A stretch of DNA of 64,000 bases. Origin: Devosia nitrariae. Lineage in GTDB: Bacteria > Pseudomonadota > Alphaproteobacteria > Rhizobiales > Devosiaceae. The translations under genes and the position numbers were made by a program. Position 1 is the first letter of the stretch. Each line of letters opens with the position of its first letter. This document shows, in pieces, positions 1 through 10,264 of the stretch. Location of the stretch: positions 62,001 to 126,000 of the forward strand of contig NZ_BSNS01000003.1 in assembly GCF_030160115.1 (NCBI RefSeq), given 5' to 3'. Below the pieces are notes generated by a model that made no database searches, was not told the DNA's origin, and worked only from the letters and a program-made list of their open reading frames with translations.

Positions 1-866
1 AGCCGCGAGACCGCGGCGTCGCCATGGTCTTCCAGTCCTACGCGCTTTATCCGCATATGAGCGTCTACGACAATGTCGGCTTTGGCCTGCGGCTCAAGAA
101 GACGCCCAAGGATATTCGCGACCAGAAGATCCGCGAGGCGGCGCGCATCCTGCAGATGGAGCACCTGCTCGACCGCAAGCCCGCCCAGCTCTCCGGCGGC
201 CAGCGCCAGCGCGTCGCCATCGGGCGGGCGATCGTGCGGCAGCCGGAGGTCTTCCTCTTCGATGAGCCGCTCTCCAATCTCGACGCGGCGCTGCGCATGG
301 ACATGCGCATGGAGATCTCGAAGCTCCACCAGGAGCTGGGTGCCACCATGATCTATGTCACCCACGACCAGGTCGAAGCCATGACGCTCGCCGACAAGAT
401 CGTGGTGCTCAATGCCGGCGTCGTGCAGCAGGTCGGCTCACCGCTCGAGCTCTATCACCACCCGGAAAACCTTTTCGTTGCCGGGTTCATCGGCTCGCCG
501 AAGATGAACTTCCTCAAGGTCACGGCGGAGAAAACCGATGCCGGGCTGACCATCGCCGGCGCCGATCTCGAAGAGACCACGATCGCAGCCTCCGGATCGC
601 AGGTGAGCACAGGAGACAGGATCACTCTCGGCCTGCGGCCGCACGACTTCATCGAAAGCGCCGACGGGCGGCTGCGTGGCGTGGTCGAGCTCGTCGAGCG
701 GCTGGGCAATGAGACGATCGTCAACGTGCGGCTCGCCGGCGGCACGCAGGTCATTGCCGCGCTCGACGGCGACAGCCACCTGGAGGTCGGGCACGAGGCG
801 CGCTTCGGCTTCGCGCCGGAGAAGCTTCACCTGTTCGACGCCGACGGGCAGACCATCGCGCGCTAA
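1..866 (+). CDS. Sugar ABC transporter ATP-binding protein, UgpC/MalK type (5' truncated by window edge)
   Basis: Nucleotide-binding subunit of a carbohydrate ABC importer, acting as a dimer on the inner membrane face. The open frame runs through the left edge (codons from base 3), so the Walker A region lies outside the window. Counting from the first visible Met (base 24), the ABC signature LSGGQRQ is at residues 56-62, Walker B VFLFDEP at 76-82 and the switch histidine in VTHDQ near 114. A TOBE-like C-terminal domain follows, with LGLRPHDF. The frame ends only 15 bp from the end of a second UgpC-type gene on the other strand, so the two are tail to tail. Substrate unknown; its permeases should lie upstream of the window. 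Confidence 0.93.
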   Translation, partial: PRDRGVAMVFQSYALYPHMSVYDNVGFGLRLKKTPKDIRDQKIREAARILQMEHLLDRKPAQLSGGQRQRVAIGRAIVRQPEVFLFDEPLSNLDAALRMDMRMEISKLHQELGATMIYVTHDQVEAMTLADKIVVLNAGVVQQVGSPLELYHHPENLFVAGFIGSPKMNFLKVTAEKTDAGLTIAGADLEETTIAASGSQVSTGDRITLGLRPHDFIESADGRLRGVVELVERLGNETIVNVRLAGGTQVIAALDGDSHLEVGHEARFGFAPEKLHLFDADGQTIAR

Positions 867-881
867 GTTCTATCGGCGTCT

Positions 882-1967
<1,086 letters not shown>

Positions 1968-1984
1968 GATGTCTTACCGCGGCC

Positions 1985-2383
1985 TTACGCCGCGTCCTGT
2001 CCCTCGTGATTGACTGCGGTGCGCTGGCCCGACGAGAAGATGATGAGCGCCAGGAGAGGCTCGGCGCTGGTGCACCTTGCCCAATGGCGCACGTTGCGGG
2101 GGATGCGGATGGCATCGCCCGGCTGCATCTCATAGATCGCATCGCCGAGCTTGTGCTCGCAGGTGCCCGAAACGACGTAAAGGATCTCCTCGCAATCGGG
2201 ATGCGAGTGAAGCGCATTGCGTTCGCCGGGCTTGATCTCGCAGGTGCCGAAGGTCATTTCCGCGCCCGGCATCGCTTGCCCGGTTATCTTCCAGGTCAGT
2301 TGCCCCCAGGAGGTCTTTTCGATCGTGCCGTCGGCGCGCTTCGAGATCGGATCGGTCTCGGTCATATCGTCGTTTCCAAGCAT
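1985..2383 (-). CDS. Cupin-domain protein
   Basis: A 132-residue single-domain beta-barrel protein. The centre carries the two cupin motifs: a histidine-rich first motif (HSHPDCEEILYVVSG) and a second motif with PGDAIRIP and NVRHW, which normally bind a metal. The start codon directly abuts the stop of the upstream oxidoreductase gene; an internal Met at residue 7 (MTETDP) is an alternative start. It sits inside a sugar-uptake operon beside a Gfo/Idh/MocA dehydrogenase, so a role as sugar or sugar-acid isomerase, epimerase or binding protein is plausible, but the substrate is not indicated. Confidence 0.85.
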   Translation of the reverse strand: MLGNDDMTETDPISKRADGTIEKTSWGQLTWKITGQAMPGAEMTFGTCEIKPGERNALHSHPDCEEILYVVSGTCEHKLGDAIYEMQPGDAIRIPRNVRHWARCTSAEPLLALIIFSSGQRTAVNHEGQDAA

Positions 2384-3475
2384 CTAGAGTGTGCGGGTCT
2401 GACCGGCCTCGGTGGTCCGGTAGAAATCGAAGAGCTTCATGATCTCGACGGCGGCATCGAGCGTGCCTTTGGTCAGCGGCTTGTCCTCGAGCACCGCCTC
2501 GCAGAAGTGCAGCACCTCCGGCACATAGCCGAGGGTGAACATGTTGTTGTTGTAGAGCTGGCCGAGCGAGAACTCGGGTTCATAGATGAGGGCGGCGCTC
2601 TCCTCGGGCTGGATGAAGCTCGCCGCGCGCCCGTAGGCCGGGAGCCTCGCCTTGCGATAGTGGATCAGCCGGCAGCCGTTCTCGACGATGGCGTGGCTGC
2701 CCTCGCCGATGGCCTCGATGCGCTCGAGCGGAGCCGAGCCCGACTGGCCGGCGGCAAGGTGCAGCGCGCCGACGGCGCCGGAACGGAACCTCAGCGTCGC
2801 AACGCTGGCGCCCGTTACCGGCGTCCATTCATAGCTCGCCCGATCGATCTCGCCACCGAGGTAGTGAAGGATGGCACCGGGGTGGTAGATGTGGTCGAGA
2901 AAGCTCTGCATGGCGACGAGGTCGGCGCGGTCGGCCAGGGGCGGGATCGCCTGCGGATAGCGCACGACCAGCGATGAGAGGGTCCCGAACTCGGGGCTCG
3001 CGATGATGTCCTTGAGCTTTTCCACGGCCGGAAAGAAGGTCTTCTTCAACCCGGTCATGATCCGGCGGCCGGAGCGCTCGCTCAGCGCCTTCAGCTCCTC
3101 GACCTCCTGGCGCGAGGCGGCGGTCGGCTTTTCCATCCACACATGGGCGCCGGCCGCGACCGCGTCGCGGGCAAGGCGTGTGGCCTGCACGCGCCCGTCC
3201 TGGTCGTAGGAGGTGACGATGAAGACCACGTCCGGCTTTTCCGCGGCCAGCATCTCGGCGTGATCGGCATAGGTGCGCTCGGCGCCGAACGTGCGGGCGA
3301 AGCCCTTGGCGCGAGCGGCATCGAGATCGCAGATGGCAATGAGGTCGACAGGCGCATAACGGAAGGTCGGATAGACATTGCGATAGGCGTGGCCGCCCGC
3401 GCCGATGAAGCAGGCTCTGAGGCGCCTGTCATATTCGAAATTGTAGCGGATCTCGCGCTGGGTGTGGTGGAGCAT
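2384..3475 (-). CDS. Gfo/Idh/MocA family oxidoreductase
   Basis: A 363-residue NAD(P)-dependent sugar or inositol dehydrogenase-like protein. The N-terminal Rossmann motif is FIGAGGHA around residues 23-30, and the family EKP motif is at 115-117 (VWMEKPTAA). The C-terminal half is the usual alpha/beta substrate domain. It lies 2 bp downstream of the permease gene at 3478-4305 and abuts the cupin gene, so it is part of the same transport operon and probably oxidises the imported compound. The product cannot be specified more closely. Confidence 0.9.
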   Translation of the reverse strand: MLHHTQREIRYNFEYDRRLRACFIGAGGHAYRNVYPTFRYAPVDLIAICDLDAARAKGFARTFGAERTYADHAEMLAAEKPDVVFIVTSYDQDGRVQATRLARDAVAAGAHVWMEKPTAASRQEVEELKALSERSGRRIMTGLKKTFFPAVEKLKDIIASPEFGTLSSLVVRYPQAIPPLADRADLVAMQSFLDHIYHPGAILHYLGGEIDRASYEWTPVTGASVATLRFRSGAVGALHLAAGQSGSAPLERIEAIGEGSHAIVENGCRLIHYRKARLPAYGRAASFIQPEESAALIYEPEFSLGQLYNNNMFTLGYVPEVLHFCEAVLEDKPLTKGTLDAAVEIMKLFDFYRTTEAGQTRTL

Positions 3476-3477
3476 GG

Positions 3478-4305
3478 TCAGCCTTTCAGTGCGCCCTGGG
3501 TCAGGCCTTCGGTGAAGCGGCGCTGCGTGAGGATGAAGAGGATAATGACGGGCAGGAAGGTGATGACCGTGCCCGAGAACACGAGCCTATAGGAGGTGGT
3601 GTAGGTCGAGGCGAAGCGGACCAGGCCCAGCGGGAGCGTCTGCACGTCGGGGCTGATGAGGACCACCAGCGGCAGGAAGAAGTCGTTCCAGGTCGAGAGG
3701 GCCGAGATGATGACCAGAGCCTGCATGGCCGGCATCGACAGCGGCAGGAACACCTGGGTCAGGATCTGGAAGTGGTTGGCTCCATCGATCCTGGCGGCCT
3801 CGGTCAATTCGTTGGGCACGCCGAGGAAGAAGCTGCGCATCAGGAAGATGCCGAAGGGGATGCCGTTGCTGACCTGGGCCAGCACGATACCCGTCAGCGA
3901 GTTGATGAGGCCGAGACCGGTCAGCACCTGGTAGAGCGGGATGATGATCGCCTGGACGGGAATGGTCAGCCCGAAGATGAAGGCATAAAAAATCCACTCG
4001 CGGCCCGGGAACCTGATCTTGGAGAGCGCATAGCCGGCCGGCACGCAGGTCAACAGCATCAGCAGCACCACGCCGGCGACGTTGATGAGGCTGTTGCCGA
4101 TGAGGTCGGCAAAGCCGCCGACGCTCCAGGCGTCGACGTAGTTCTGCCACATCAACGCGTCGGGCAGGGCGAACGGATCGCCGACACCGATCTCCGCCTC
4201 GGTCTTGAGGCTCGAGATGATGAGCCAGAGGAACGGCGCGACGATGACGAAGGTGGCGGGCACGAGCGCGGCCAGCATCGGCAGGTCCTTGCGTGAAGGG
4301 ATCAT
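3478..4305 (-). CDS. Carbohydrate ABC transporter permease (MalG/UgpE type)
   Basis: A 275-residue inner-membrane permease of the binding-protein-dependent family with about six membrane segments. The cytoplasmic EAA loop, which docks on the ATPase, reads EAARIDGANHFQ. The frame stays open further upstream, but the start chosen here (MIPSRKDLPM) gives the normal family length, and its ATG overlaps the TGA of the preceding permease gene by 4 bp, indicating translational coupling. Partner of the permease at 4302-5258 and the binding protein at 5294-6559. Confidence 0.93.
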   Translation of the reverse strand: MIPSRKDLPMLAALVPATFVIVAPFLWLIISSLKTEAEIGVGDPFALPDALMWQNYVDAWSVGGFADLIGNSLINVAGVVLLMLLTCVPAGYALSKIRFPGREWIFYAFIFGLTIPVQAIIIPLYQVLTGLGLINSLTGIVLAQVSNGIPFGIFLMRSFFLGVPNELTEAARIDGANHFQILTQVFLPLSMPAMQALVIISALSTWNDFFLPLVVLISPDVQTLPLGLVRFASTYTTSYRLVFSGTVITFLPVIILFILTQRRFTEGLTQGALKG

Positions 4306-5258
4306 GTCGCCCCCCGTGCGCGCCAGCGGTTGAAAGTGACGGTGATGGTGATGGCGAGAACGCTCATCATGATGCAGAGCACCGCAGCCAGGCCATGGTC
4401 CTGGGCCTGGAAGGCCATGCGGTAAATGTAGGTGGTGATGATCTCGCTGGCGTAGAACGGGCCACCATTGGTCATGACGAAGACGGTGGCGAAGCCCTTG
4501 AGACCGTTGATCATGGCGAGCGAGACGACGAAGGTCAGCACCTCGCGGAGGCCCGGCAGGGTCACGTGGATGAGCTTCTGCCAGGCCGAGGCACCATCGA
4601 CTTCGGCCGCATCGTAAAGGGTCGGATCGACGTTCTGGAGGCCCGCGATGAACAGCAGCATATAAAGGCCGAAGCCCTGCCAGGAGCTGGCAACGTTCAC
4701 CGAAAACAGCACCAGAAACGGATCGGAGAGCCACCCCTGCGCCAGGTGCGACAGGTTGAGGCTGGCGAGCAGCGTGTTCAGCAGGCCATAGAACGGATCA
4801 TAGATGTTGGCCCAGATGACGCCGACGACCGCGAGCGAAACGAGGTGCGGCAGGAAGAGCGTCGTACGAAAGAACACCTTGCCGCGCGCCAGGCTGCTGA
4901 CCGCCAGGGCGAGGACAAGACCGAGGCCGCCGGCCAGCACCACGTGATAGAAGAGCCAAAGGAACGTGCGTAAGAGGCTTTGCCAGACGATGGGATCCTC
5001 AGAGGCGCGCACGTAGTTGTCGAGGCCGACGAACTGAGCCTCTGTATTGAACCCGCCGGAGTTGGTGAAGCTTATCCCGACCGTCGCGACGATGGGCAGG
5101 AGCGAGAACACCGCGTAGAGGGCGATGGCCGGCGCCAGCAGTGCAAAGGCCGTGCCGTAGCTGTCGCGGGTCGGATCGTCTTCCGTCCGCACCGCGGTGG
5201 GCGGAGCGTGGGCGGCCTCGCCCACGCGCTCAGGTATGGCGGATTTGCTTGCCATCAT
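4302..5258 (-). CDS. Sugar ABC transporter permease (MalF/UgpA type)
   Basis: A 318-residue inner-membrane permease. A polar N-terminus precedes the first membrane span (FALLAPAIALYAVFSLLPIV); the EAA-loop equivalent is YDAAEVDGASAWQK. The start (MMASKSAIPER) was chosen because sequence further upstream in frame is low-complexity, Arg-rich and overlaps the binding-protein gene. A second Met directly follows, so the start could be one codon later. It lies 35 bp downstream of the binding-protein gene and overlaps the next permease by 4 bp. Confidence 0.92.
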   Translation of the reverse strand: MMASKSAIPERVGEAAHAPPTAVRTEDDPTRDSYGTAFALLAPAIALYAVFSLLPIVATVGISFTNSGGFNTEAQFVGLDNYVRASEDPIVWQSLLRTFLWLFYHVVLAGGLGLVLALAVSSLARGKVFFRTTLFLPHLVSLAVVGVIWANIYDPFYGLLNTLLASLNLSHLAQGWLSDPFLVLFSVNVASSWQGFGLYMLLFIAGLQNVDPTLYDAAEVDGASAWQKLIHVTLPGLREVLTFVVSLAMINGLKGFATVFVMTNGGPFYASEIITTYIYRMAFQAQDHGLAAVLCIMMSVLAITITVTFNRWRARGAT

Positions 5259-5293
5259 TCCGATCCGCTTGTTTGACAACGGGCCTGGGCCCG

Positions 5294-6559
5294 TCAGTCC
5301 CCCATCTTGGCTTCGATCTGCGCGAGGCCGTCCTCGGGCGAGACCTGGCCACCAACGAGGCCGCCGATCACCTGGTAGTAGGTGTCGAGAGCGCTGCCGG
5401 GGATATAGACGCTGGGGTTGTAGCCGACGCCTTCGGCCGCCGCCGCGAACACCTCGCCCATGACAGGGACGACCGGTTCGACGTCGGGCAGGTCTCGCGC
5501 CATCAACTGGCTGCTCGTCTGGTGCTCGGCGCGCAGCATCATGATCTCCTCGGAGAGCATGAAATCGATCCATTTCATGGCAAGCTCGGGTTGTTTGGAG
5601 CTGACCGGCACCATCCACGACCAGCCGACGCCGCCGGTTGGCCTCGAACCGTCATCGAGGTCGCTGGGGATGGTGGCGTAGCCGAGATTGGCGAGGTCAT
5701 AGTCGAGCTGGCGGACATTGTTGATGAACCAGGGCCCGCCAAAGAAGATGGCGGCACGCTTGTTGGCCCAGAGGCGGATGGCGGCGTCCTGGTCGAGGCT
5801 GGTCATCTGCGGATTGATGTGGCCGGCCTTGACGCTGTCGACGAGGTTCTGCGCGCCCGCAACGACCGCCGGATCGGTCCAGGGCACTTCGCCCGCGACC
5901 ACCTCGCCCATCATCTGCGGGCCGGCGGCGGCCTGCAGGAAGTTCCCGATGAGATGCCCGCCATTGCAGCAATTGCGGATGCCGACCGCAATCGGCTCGA
6001 CGCCGGCCGCCTTGATCGCATCGAGGGTGGCGGTGAAATCGGCCCAGCCGCCTTCGAGGGACCAGCCGTTCTCCTCGAACATGTCCTTGTGATACCATAT
6101 GGCGATCGCATCGACCCCGTCAGGCACCTCGTAGATCTCCCCGTTGAACTGGGTGGAGAGCTGCTCGTAGAGCCACGGATAAATCTTGTCCTTCCAGCCC
6201 AGCTCCTCGTACTGGGCGGTTAGCGGCTGTACGAGCTTGGCATTGGCGACGATGGTCACGCGCCCAATTCCCGAATTGGTGAGCAGCACGTCGGGACCGG
6301 CTTCGGACTGGATGGCCGCCTGCACGGCGCCATCGCTGATGTTGCCGGTCGGCGGCATGTATTCGATGGTGACGCCGGGATTGGCCTCCTCGAACCGGGT
6401 CTTGATCTCCTGCCAGAGCTCGTTGACCAGCGGATCGGCCTGCAAGTCCGATCCCCAGACCACCAGGTTCTGCGCCTGCACGGTTGCGGGCACGGCAAAC
6501 GCCGCACCCGCCAGGGCGGCCAGCATGGCCGTGGACTTCATAAGTCCGTTCGTTTTCAT
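5294..6559 (-). CDS. Extracellular sugar-binding protein (ABC family 1)
   Basis: A 421-residue periplasmic solute-binding protein. The signal peptide has a hydrophobic core MLAALAGAAFAVPATV and a likely cleavage after VQA near residue 29; the mature protein begins NLVVWGSDLQADPLV. The body has the usual family-1 features, such as the FFGGPWFINN region and the SWMVPVSS segment. A strong ribosome site GAGGAGGAG precedes the ATG. It is the first structural gene of the transport operon, 88 bp downstream of the GntR gene. A small GC hairpin sits in that gap directly before the ribosome site. Substrate unknown. Confidence 0.95.
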   Translation of the reverse strand: MKTNGLMKSTAMLAALAGAAFAVPATVQAQNLVVWGSDLQADPLVNELWQEIKTRFEEANPGVTIEYMPPTGNISDGAVQAAIQSEAGPDVLLTNSGIGRVTIVANAKLVQPLTAQYEELGWKDKIYPWLYEQLSTQFNGEIYEVPDGVDAIAIWYHKDMFEENGWSLEGGWADFTATLDAIKAAGVEPIAVGIRNCCNGGHLIGNFLQAAAGPQMMGEVVAGEVPWTDPAVVAGAQNLVDSVKAGHINPQMTSLDQDAAIRLWANKRAAIFFGGPWFINNVRQLDYDLANLGYATIPSDLDDGSRPTGGVGWSWMVPVSSKQPELAMKWIDFMLSEEIMMLRAEHQTSSQLMARDLPDVEPVVPVMGEVFAAAAEGVGYNPSVYIPGSALDTYYQVIGGLVGGQVSPEDGLAQIEAKMGD

Positions 6560-6582
6560 CGTTTTCTCCTCCTCTCGATGCC

Positions 6583-6599
6583 GAGCCGTTTGCCGGCTC
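6583..6599 (-). other. Hairpin just upstream of the binding-protein ribosome site
   Basis: Arms GAGCCG and CGGCTC enclose a 5-base loop, located about 10 bases before the GAGGAGGAG ribosome site. Such structures often protect or retain the abundant binding-protein message; that role is inference here. The fucoside binding-protein gene at 11957 carries a comparable hairpin at the same place. Confidence 0.4.
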
Positions 6600-6647
6600 T
6601 ACTTTTTGGCATCCTATCCACGGCGGACCGGCGGCCCGCCGATCCGG

Positions 6648-7310
6648 TCAGCGCGGCTCGACCTGCGAGAAGCGCTCCATGACGGCGGCCTGCACGTCAC
6701 TGATGTGATCGAACATCAGCTCGGCGGCGCGTTCGGCGTCCTTGTTGCGGAAGGCTGACAGAATCTGGTCGCGCTCCTCAGCGGCGCGTTCGGCCAGATC
6801 CCGGCTCTCGTTGGCGATGAGGCGGCAGATCTGGATCTGCAGGTCCAGACGGGCGAGCGTCTCGACGAGGGCAGCGTTCTCCGAGGTCGTCGCGACCAGC
6901 TGGTGGAATTCGCGGTCGCGCTCGGCATAGACCTCCATGTCGCGCTCGCGCAGAGCCTCGACCGCCTCGTTTAGGATGCGCTCGAACGTGACGATGTCCG
7001 CATCGGTCATGCGCGGTACGGCGAGGCGCGTGGCAAAGCATTCGAGCGTTTTGCGCAGCTCGTAGAGGTCCGAGATCTCCCCGGGGGTGAAACTGCGCAC
7101 ATAGAAGCCCCGATAGGGCTTGATCTCGACCAGCCCTTCCTTTGCCAGTGTCCCGATCGCCTCGCGGAAGGGCGTGCGACTGACATCGAGGCGCGAGATC
7201 ATCGCGCGTTCATCGATTGGTGCGCCGCTTGGCAGTTCGCCCGAAACGATGAGCCGGACGATCTCGGAATAGATGCGCTCTCTGAGCGTTTGATGACGGG
7301 GTGCGTTCAT
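6648..7310 (-). CDS. GntR family (FadR/VanR type) transcriptional regulator
   Basis: A 220-residue repressor-like protein. The N-terminal winged helix (LRERIYSEIVRLIVSGELPSG to LDVSRTPFREAIGTLAKEGL) is followed by an all-helical FCD ligand domain from about residue 75, which normally binds a metal and an organic acid or sugar acid. The start MNAPRHQ is preceded by a good AGGA site; frame upstream of it reads into the intergenic spacer. The gene is divergent from the UPF0261 gene and upstream of the ABC operon on the same strand, so it probably controls both through the palindromes at 7341-7370. Confidence 0.92.
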   Translation of the reverse strand: MNAPRHQTLRERIYSEIVRLIVSGELPSGAPIDERAMISRLDVSRTPFREAIGTLAKEGLVEIKPYRGFYVRSFTPGEISDLYELRKTLECFATRLAVPRMTDADIVTFERILNEAVEALRERDMEVYAERDREFHQLVATTSENAALVETLARLDLQIQICRLIANESRDLAERAAEERDQILSAFRNKDAERAAELMFDHISDVQAAVMERFSQVEPR

Positions 7311-7340
7311 GATGGTTCCTGTCCTATCGCACTTGCGTAT

Positions 7341-7353
7341 TGTATGCAATACA
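7341..7353. promoter_or_regulatory. Candidate GntR operator
   Basis: The inverted repeat TGTAT-GCA-ATACA lies in the 96-bp spacer between the divergent gntR and UPF0261 genes, where a shared operator is expected. The arms extend loosely to TTGT...ACAA. A second palindrome follows 7 bp later. Binding by the adjacent regulator is inferred from position. Confidence 0.55.
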
Positions 7354-7360
7354 CAATATG

Positions 7361-7370
7361 CTGCATGCAG
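7361..7370. promoter_or_regulatory. Second palindrome in the gntR/UPF0261 spacer
   Basis: CTGCATGCAG is a perfect 10-bp palindrome 20 bp (two helical turns) from the start of the TGTAT-GCA-ATACA site. It may be a second half of the operator region, placed between the presumed promoter and the GTG start of the UPF0261 gene. Confidence 0.35.
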
Positions 7371-7406
7371 AACAAGGCCGTGGAACAGGCGCAAGGGAGG
7401 ACGATC

Positions 7407-8615
7407 GTGAAAAAGCTCTTTGTTGTCGGGACGTTGGACACCAAGGCCGACGAACTCGCCTATGCAAGCCGCATGGCGCAAGCGGCGGGTGTGGCGGTGA
7501 GCGTTGTTGACGTGAGCACGCAAAATCCGCGGCCGGGCGCTGAGCACAGCGCAGAAACGGTCGCCGATTTCCATCCGCAGGGGCGCGGAGCGGTGCTGGG
7601 GCTCAGCGACCGCGGCAAGGCGGTATCGGCCATGGCCGAGGCGCTCGGCAGGTTCCTCAAATCGCGCGAGGATCTCGGCGCCGTGCTGGGGCTCGGGGGC
7701 AGCGGCAATACGGCGCTGGTGACAGAAGCTATGCGGCAATTGCCGATCGGTGTGCCCAAGCTGATGCTCTCGACCGTGGCATCGGGCAACACTGCGCCCT
7801 ATGTCGGCCCCAACGACATTGCAATGATGTATTCAGTGGTCGACATCGCCGGCCTCAACGCCATCTCGCGCACGGTGATCGGCAATGCTGCGCATGCGGC
7901 GGCCGGCATGGTGCGCGAGAGCGTGGCAGCCTCCGCCGAGGACCGGCCGGCGCTTGGCATGACCATGTTCGGCGTGACGACGCCGTGCGTGACGCAAGTG
8001 CGCACCGCGCTCGAGGCCGACTACGACGTGGCGGTGTTCCATGCGACGGGCGTTGGCGGCCAGTCCATGGAGAAGCTCGCCGAATCGGGCTTCTTTGCCG
8101 GTCTCATCGACCTGACGACGACAGAGGTCGCCGACCATCTTTTCGGCGGCGTGTTCGCCGCCACCGAGGATCGATTCGGTGCCGTCATCCGCACCGGATT
8201 GCCTTATGTCGGCTCGGTCGGCGCGGTCGACATGATCAATTTCGGTGCGCGCGACACCGTGCCGCCGCAGCATGAGGCGCGCAATCTCTATATTCACAAC
8301 GCGCAGGTGACGCTGATGCGCACTACGGCCGAGGAGAACCGGGCGATCGGCGCCTTCATCGTCGAACGGCTCAACGCGATGACAGGGCCGGTGCGTTTTC
8401 TCCTGCCCCTGGCTGGGGTCTCGGCAATCGATGCACCCGGTAAGCCGTTCTACGACCGCGAAGCTGATGAGGCTCTGTTCGAGGCTATCCGCAGCGGCTG
8501 GCAGGACGACGACAACCGCCGGCTCATCGAGATCGACGCCAATATCAACGACCCCGCTTTCGCGGCGGCGGCGATCGAGAACGTCAAGGACGTCATGAGG
8601 AACGGGAGAAGCTGA
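7407..8615 (+). CDS. Tm-1-like ATP-binding domain protein (UPF0261)
   Basis: A 402-residue protein of the UPF0261/Tm-1-like family, related to the N-terminal half of the plant tobamovirus-resistance protein Tm-1. The opening [19 protein letters not shown] and the segment [34 protein letters not shown] are typical. The GTG start is chosen because a GGGAGG ribosome site lies 7 bases upstream and homologous sequence begins there; a longer frame from 7290 would run across the operators. Its stop overlaps the next gene start (ATGA), so the two are coupled. The biochemical function in bacteria is not established; a catabolic role with the adjacent sugar transporter is inference. Confidence 0.9.
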   Translation: MKKLFVVGTLDTKADELAYASRMAQAAGVAVSVVDVSTQNPRPGAEHSAETVADFHPQGRGAVLGLSDRGKAVSAMAEALGRFLKSREDLGAVLGLGGSGNTALVTEAMRQLPIGVPKLMLSTVASGNTAPYVGPNDIAMMYSVVDIAGLNAISRTVIGNAAHAAAGMVRESVAASAEDRPALGMTMFGVTTPCVTQVRTALEADYDVAVFHATGVGGQSMEKLAESGFFAGLIDLTTTEVADHLFGGVFAATEDRFGAVIRTGLPYVGSVGAVDMINFGARDTVPPQHEARNLYIHNAQVTLMRTTAEENRAIGAFIVERLNAMTGPVRFLLPLAGVSAIDAPGKPFYDREADEALFEAIRSGWQDDDNRRLIEIDANINDPAFAAAAIENVKDVMRNGRS

Positions 8616-9460
8616 TGGCTCGCATCGAACGCACCGCAATCCTCGAAAGGCTCGCCCGCAAAGTCGCCGCCGGCGAGCCGATCATCGGCGGCGGGGCCGG
8701 CACAGGGTTATCGGCCAAATGCGAAGAAGCTGGCGGCATCGACCTCATCGTCATCTACAATTCCGGCCGCTACCGCATGGCCGGACGCGGCTCGCTCGCC
8801 GGGCTCCTGGCCTATGGCAACGCCAATGACATCGTCCTCGACATGGCCCGCGAGGTGCTGCCGGTCGTCAAGCACACGCCTGTGCTGGCCGGCGTCAACG
8901 GTACCGACCCCTTCTGCAATTTCGATTTCTTCCTCGATCAGCTCAAGGCCCTCGGCTTTGCCGGCATCCAGAATTTCCCGACTGTCGGCATGATAGACGG
9001 CAAGTTCCGGGCCAATCTCGAGGAAACCGAGATGGGTTTCGCCCTCGAGGTCGAGGTGGTGGCCATGGCTCATGGCAAGGATATGCTGACGACCCCTTAT
9101 GTCTTCGACCCGGAACAGGCCCGGGCAATGACGCAAGCCGGCGCCGACATTGTGGTGGCCCATTTAGGGTTGACCACAGGCGGGGCGATCGGGGCGGACA
9201 CCGCCCTCACGCTCGATGAGTGTGTCAGCCGGATCGATGCCATCGCGGCGGCGGCGCGGGCGGTGCGGCCGGAGGTGATCGTCCTCTGCCATGGCGGACC
9301 GATCGCCATGCCCGAGGATGCGCGCTTCGTCCTTGCCAACGCCAGCGGCTGCCACGGCTTTTTTGGCGCCTCCAGCATGGAGCGCCTGCCGACGGAGACC
9401 GCGATCAAATCCCAGGTCGAGGCGTTTACCAGCATCGGCAAGGGTCGGGCGGCAGGGTAA
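8615..9460 (+). CDS. Phosphoenolpyruvate hydrolase family protein (TIM barrel)
   Basis: A 281-residue TIM-barrel protein of the PEP-hydrolase/IGPS-like family that commonly accompanies UPF0261 proteins, and that is fused to the Tm-1 domain in plants. Recognisable stretches include [28 protein letters not shown] near the start, [19 protein letters not shown], and [22 protein letters not shown], each a typical family block. It overlaps the upstream gene by 4 bp. The true substrate is not known; the family name comes from structural similarity. It ends 19 bp from the convergent GntR gene. Confidence 0.88.
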   Translation: MARIERTAILERLARKVAAGEPIIGGGAGTGLSAKCEEAGGIDLIVIYNSGRYRMAGRGSLAGLLAYGNANDIVLDMAREVLPVVKHTPVLAGVNGTDPFCNFDFFLDQLKALGFAGIQNFPTVGMIDGKFRANLEETEMGFALEVEVVAMAHGKDMLTTPYVFDPEQARAMTQAGADIVVAHLGLTTGGAIGADTALTLDECVSRIDAIAAAARAVRPEVIVLCHGGPIAMPEDARFVLANASGCHGFFGASSMERLPTETAIKSQVEAFTSIGKGRAAG

Positions 9461-9479
9461 AGAGAGCGACGCTCCCGGG

Positions 9480-10172
9480 TCAGTCCCACACCGAAAGCAT
9501 CGCCGCTTCGACGTAGCGCAAGTGGTCCGTCATCGCCTTGCGGGCAGCGTCCGGATCGCCTCGTTCGATGGCGGCCACGATCGCCTCGTGGTCGACCATG
9601 ATGTGCCGGCGCAGTTCGTCGATACTGGCGAGGTGGGTATGAAAGCGCTGGTCCACCTCTTCGGCGCGGGACTTCCAGAGGTCGCTCAGGATCTCGCGCA
9701 GAACCGAGCTGGCGCAGGCGTCGGCAATGGTCAGGTGCAGCGCCTGATCGCTGGCGGCCGGCCAGCGGCCGGCGGCGGTTTCCACGCGCATATGCGTCAG
9801 AATCTCGTTGAGGGCAGCGATCTGGTCGGTATCGATATGGCGGGCAGCAAGCGCCGCCACCTCAGGTTCGATGATGCAGCGGGCCTGCATGACCTCGATG
9901 GGTGAGTGGTTCTGTTCGGGCAGCGGTTCGACCCCACCATTGCGGCCGCGTACGAAAGCGCCCACACCGACGCGGATATCTATGAGGCCGGCGACCTCGA
10001 GCGCGATCAACGCTTCGCGCACCGTCGGGCGGCTCACCCCCAGATCCTGCGCCAGATCGCGTTCAGACGGAAGCTGGCGACCGGGCTCGGCCGCACCCGA
10101 CTGGATGAGGTCGCGGATCTGGTCGGCAATCTGGATATAGAGCTTCCGGTTGGATACTGCCTGAAGTTTCAT
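9480..10172 (-). CDS. GntR family (FadR subfamily) regulator of the fucoside locus
   Basis: A 230-residue regulator with an N-terminal winged helix (LYIQIADQIRDLIQSG; PSERDLAQDLGVSRPTVREALIALEVAGLI) and a C-terminal FCD ligand domain with the metal-binding His pattern (ALHLTIADA, HIMVDHEAIV). The ATG start gives MKLQAVSNRK; a GTG three codons upstream is an alternative. It is divergent from the alpha-L-fucosidase operon, and the spacer carries a TGGTCTGACCA operator next to a TTGACA hexamer. It is therefore the likely repressor of fucoside uptake and breakdown, with a pathway intermediate such as fuconate as a possible inducer (inference). Confidence 0.92.
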   Translation of the reverse strand: MKLQAVSNRKLYIQIADQIRDLIQSGAAEPGRQLPSERDLAQDLGVSRPTVREALIALEVAGLIDIRVGVGAFVRGRNGGVEPLPEQNHSPIEVMQARCIIEPEVAALAARHIDTDQIAALNEILTHMRVETAAGRWPAASDQALHLTIADACASSVLREILSDLWKSRAEEVDQRFHTHLASIDELRRHIMVDHEAIVAAIERGDPDAARKAMTDHLRYVEAAMLSVWD

Positions 10173-10264
10173 ATGCCCCACATGTAGCGTCGCAACCGAC
10201 TCGGCGCCGGCTGGGTTTGTTCACCTCGCCGCCTTATTAGCAGCAAAACGCATTCAGCGTCCAC

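Noticed and set aside
2006..2977. Long open frame opposite the cupin and oxidoreductase genes
   Set aside because: It is antisense to well-supported genes, has Arg/Gly/Asp-rich shadow composition, and shows no motif. The same holds for other long antisense frames at 12953-14368, 15803-17392, 23509-25272, 39870-41501 and 50400-52100.
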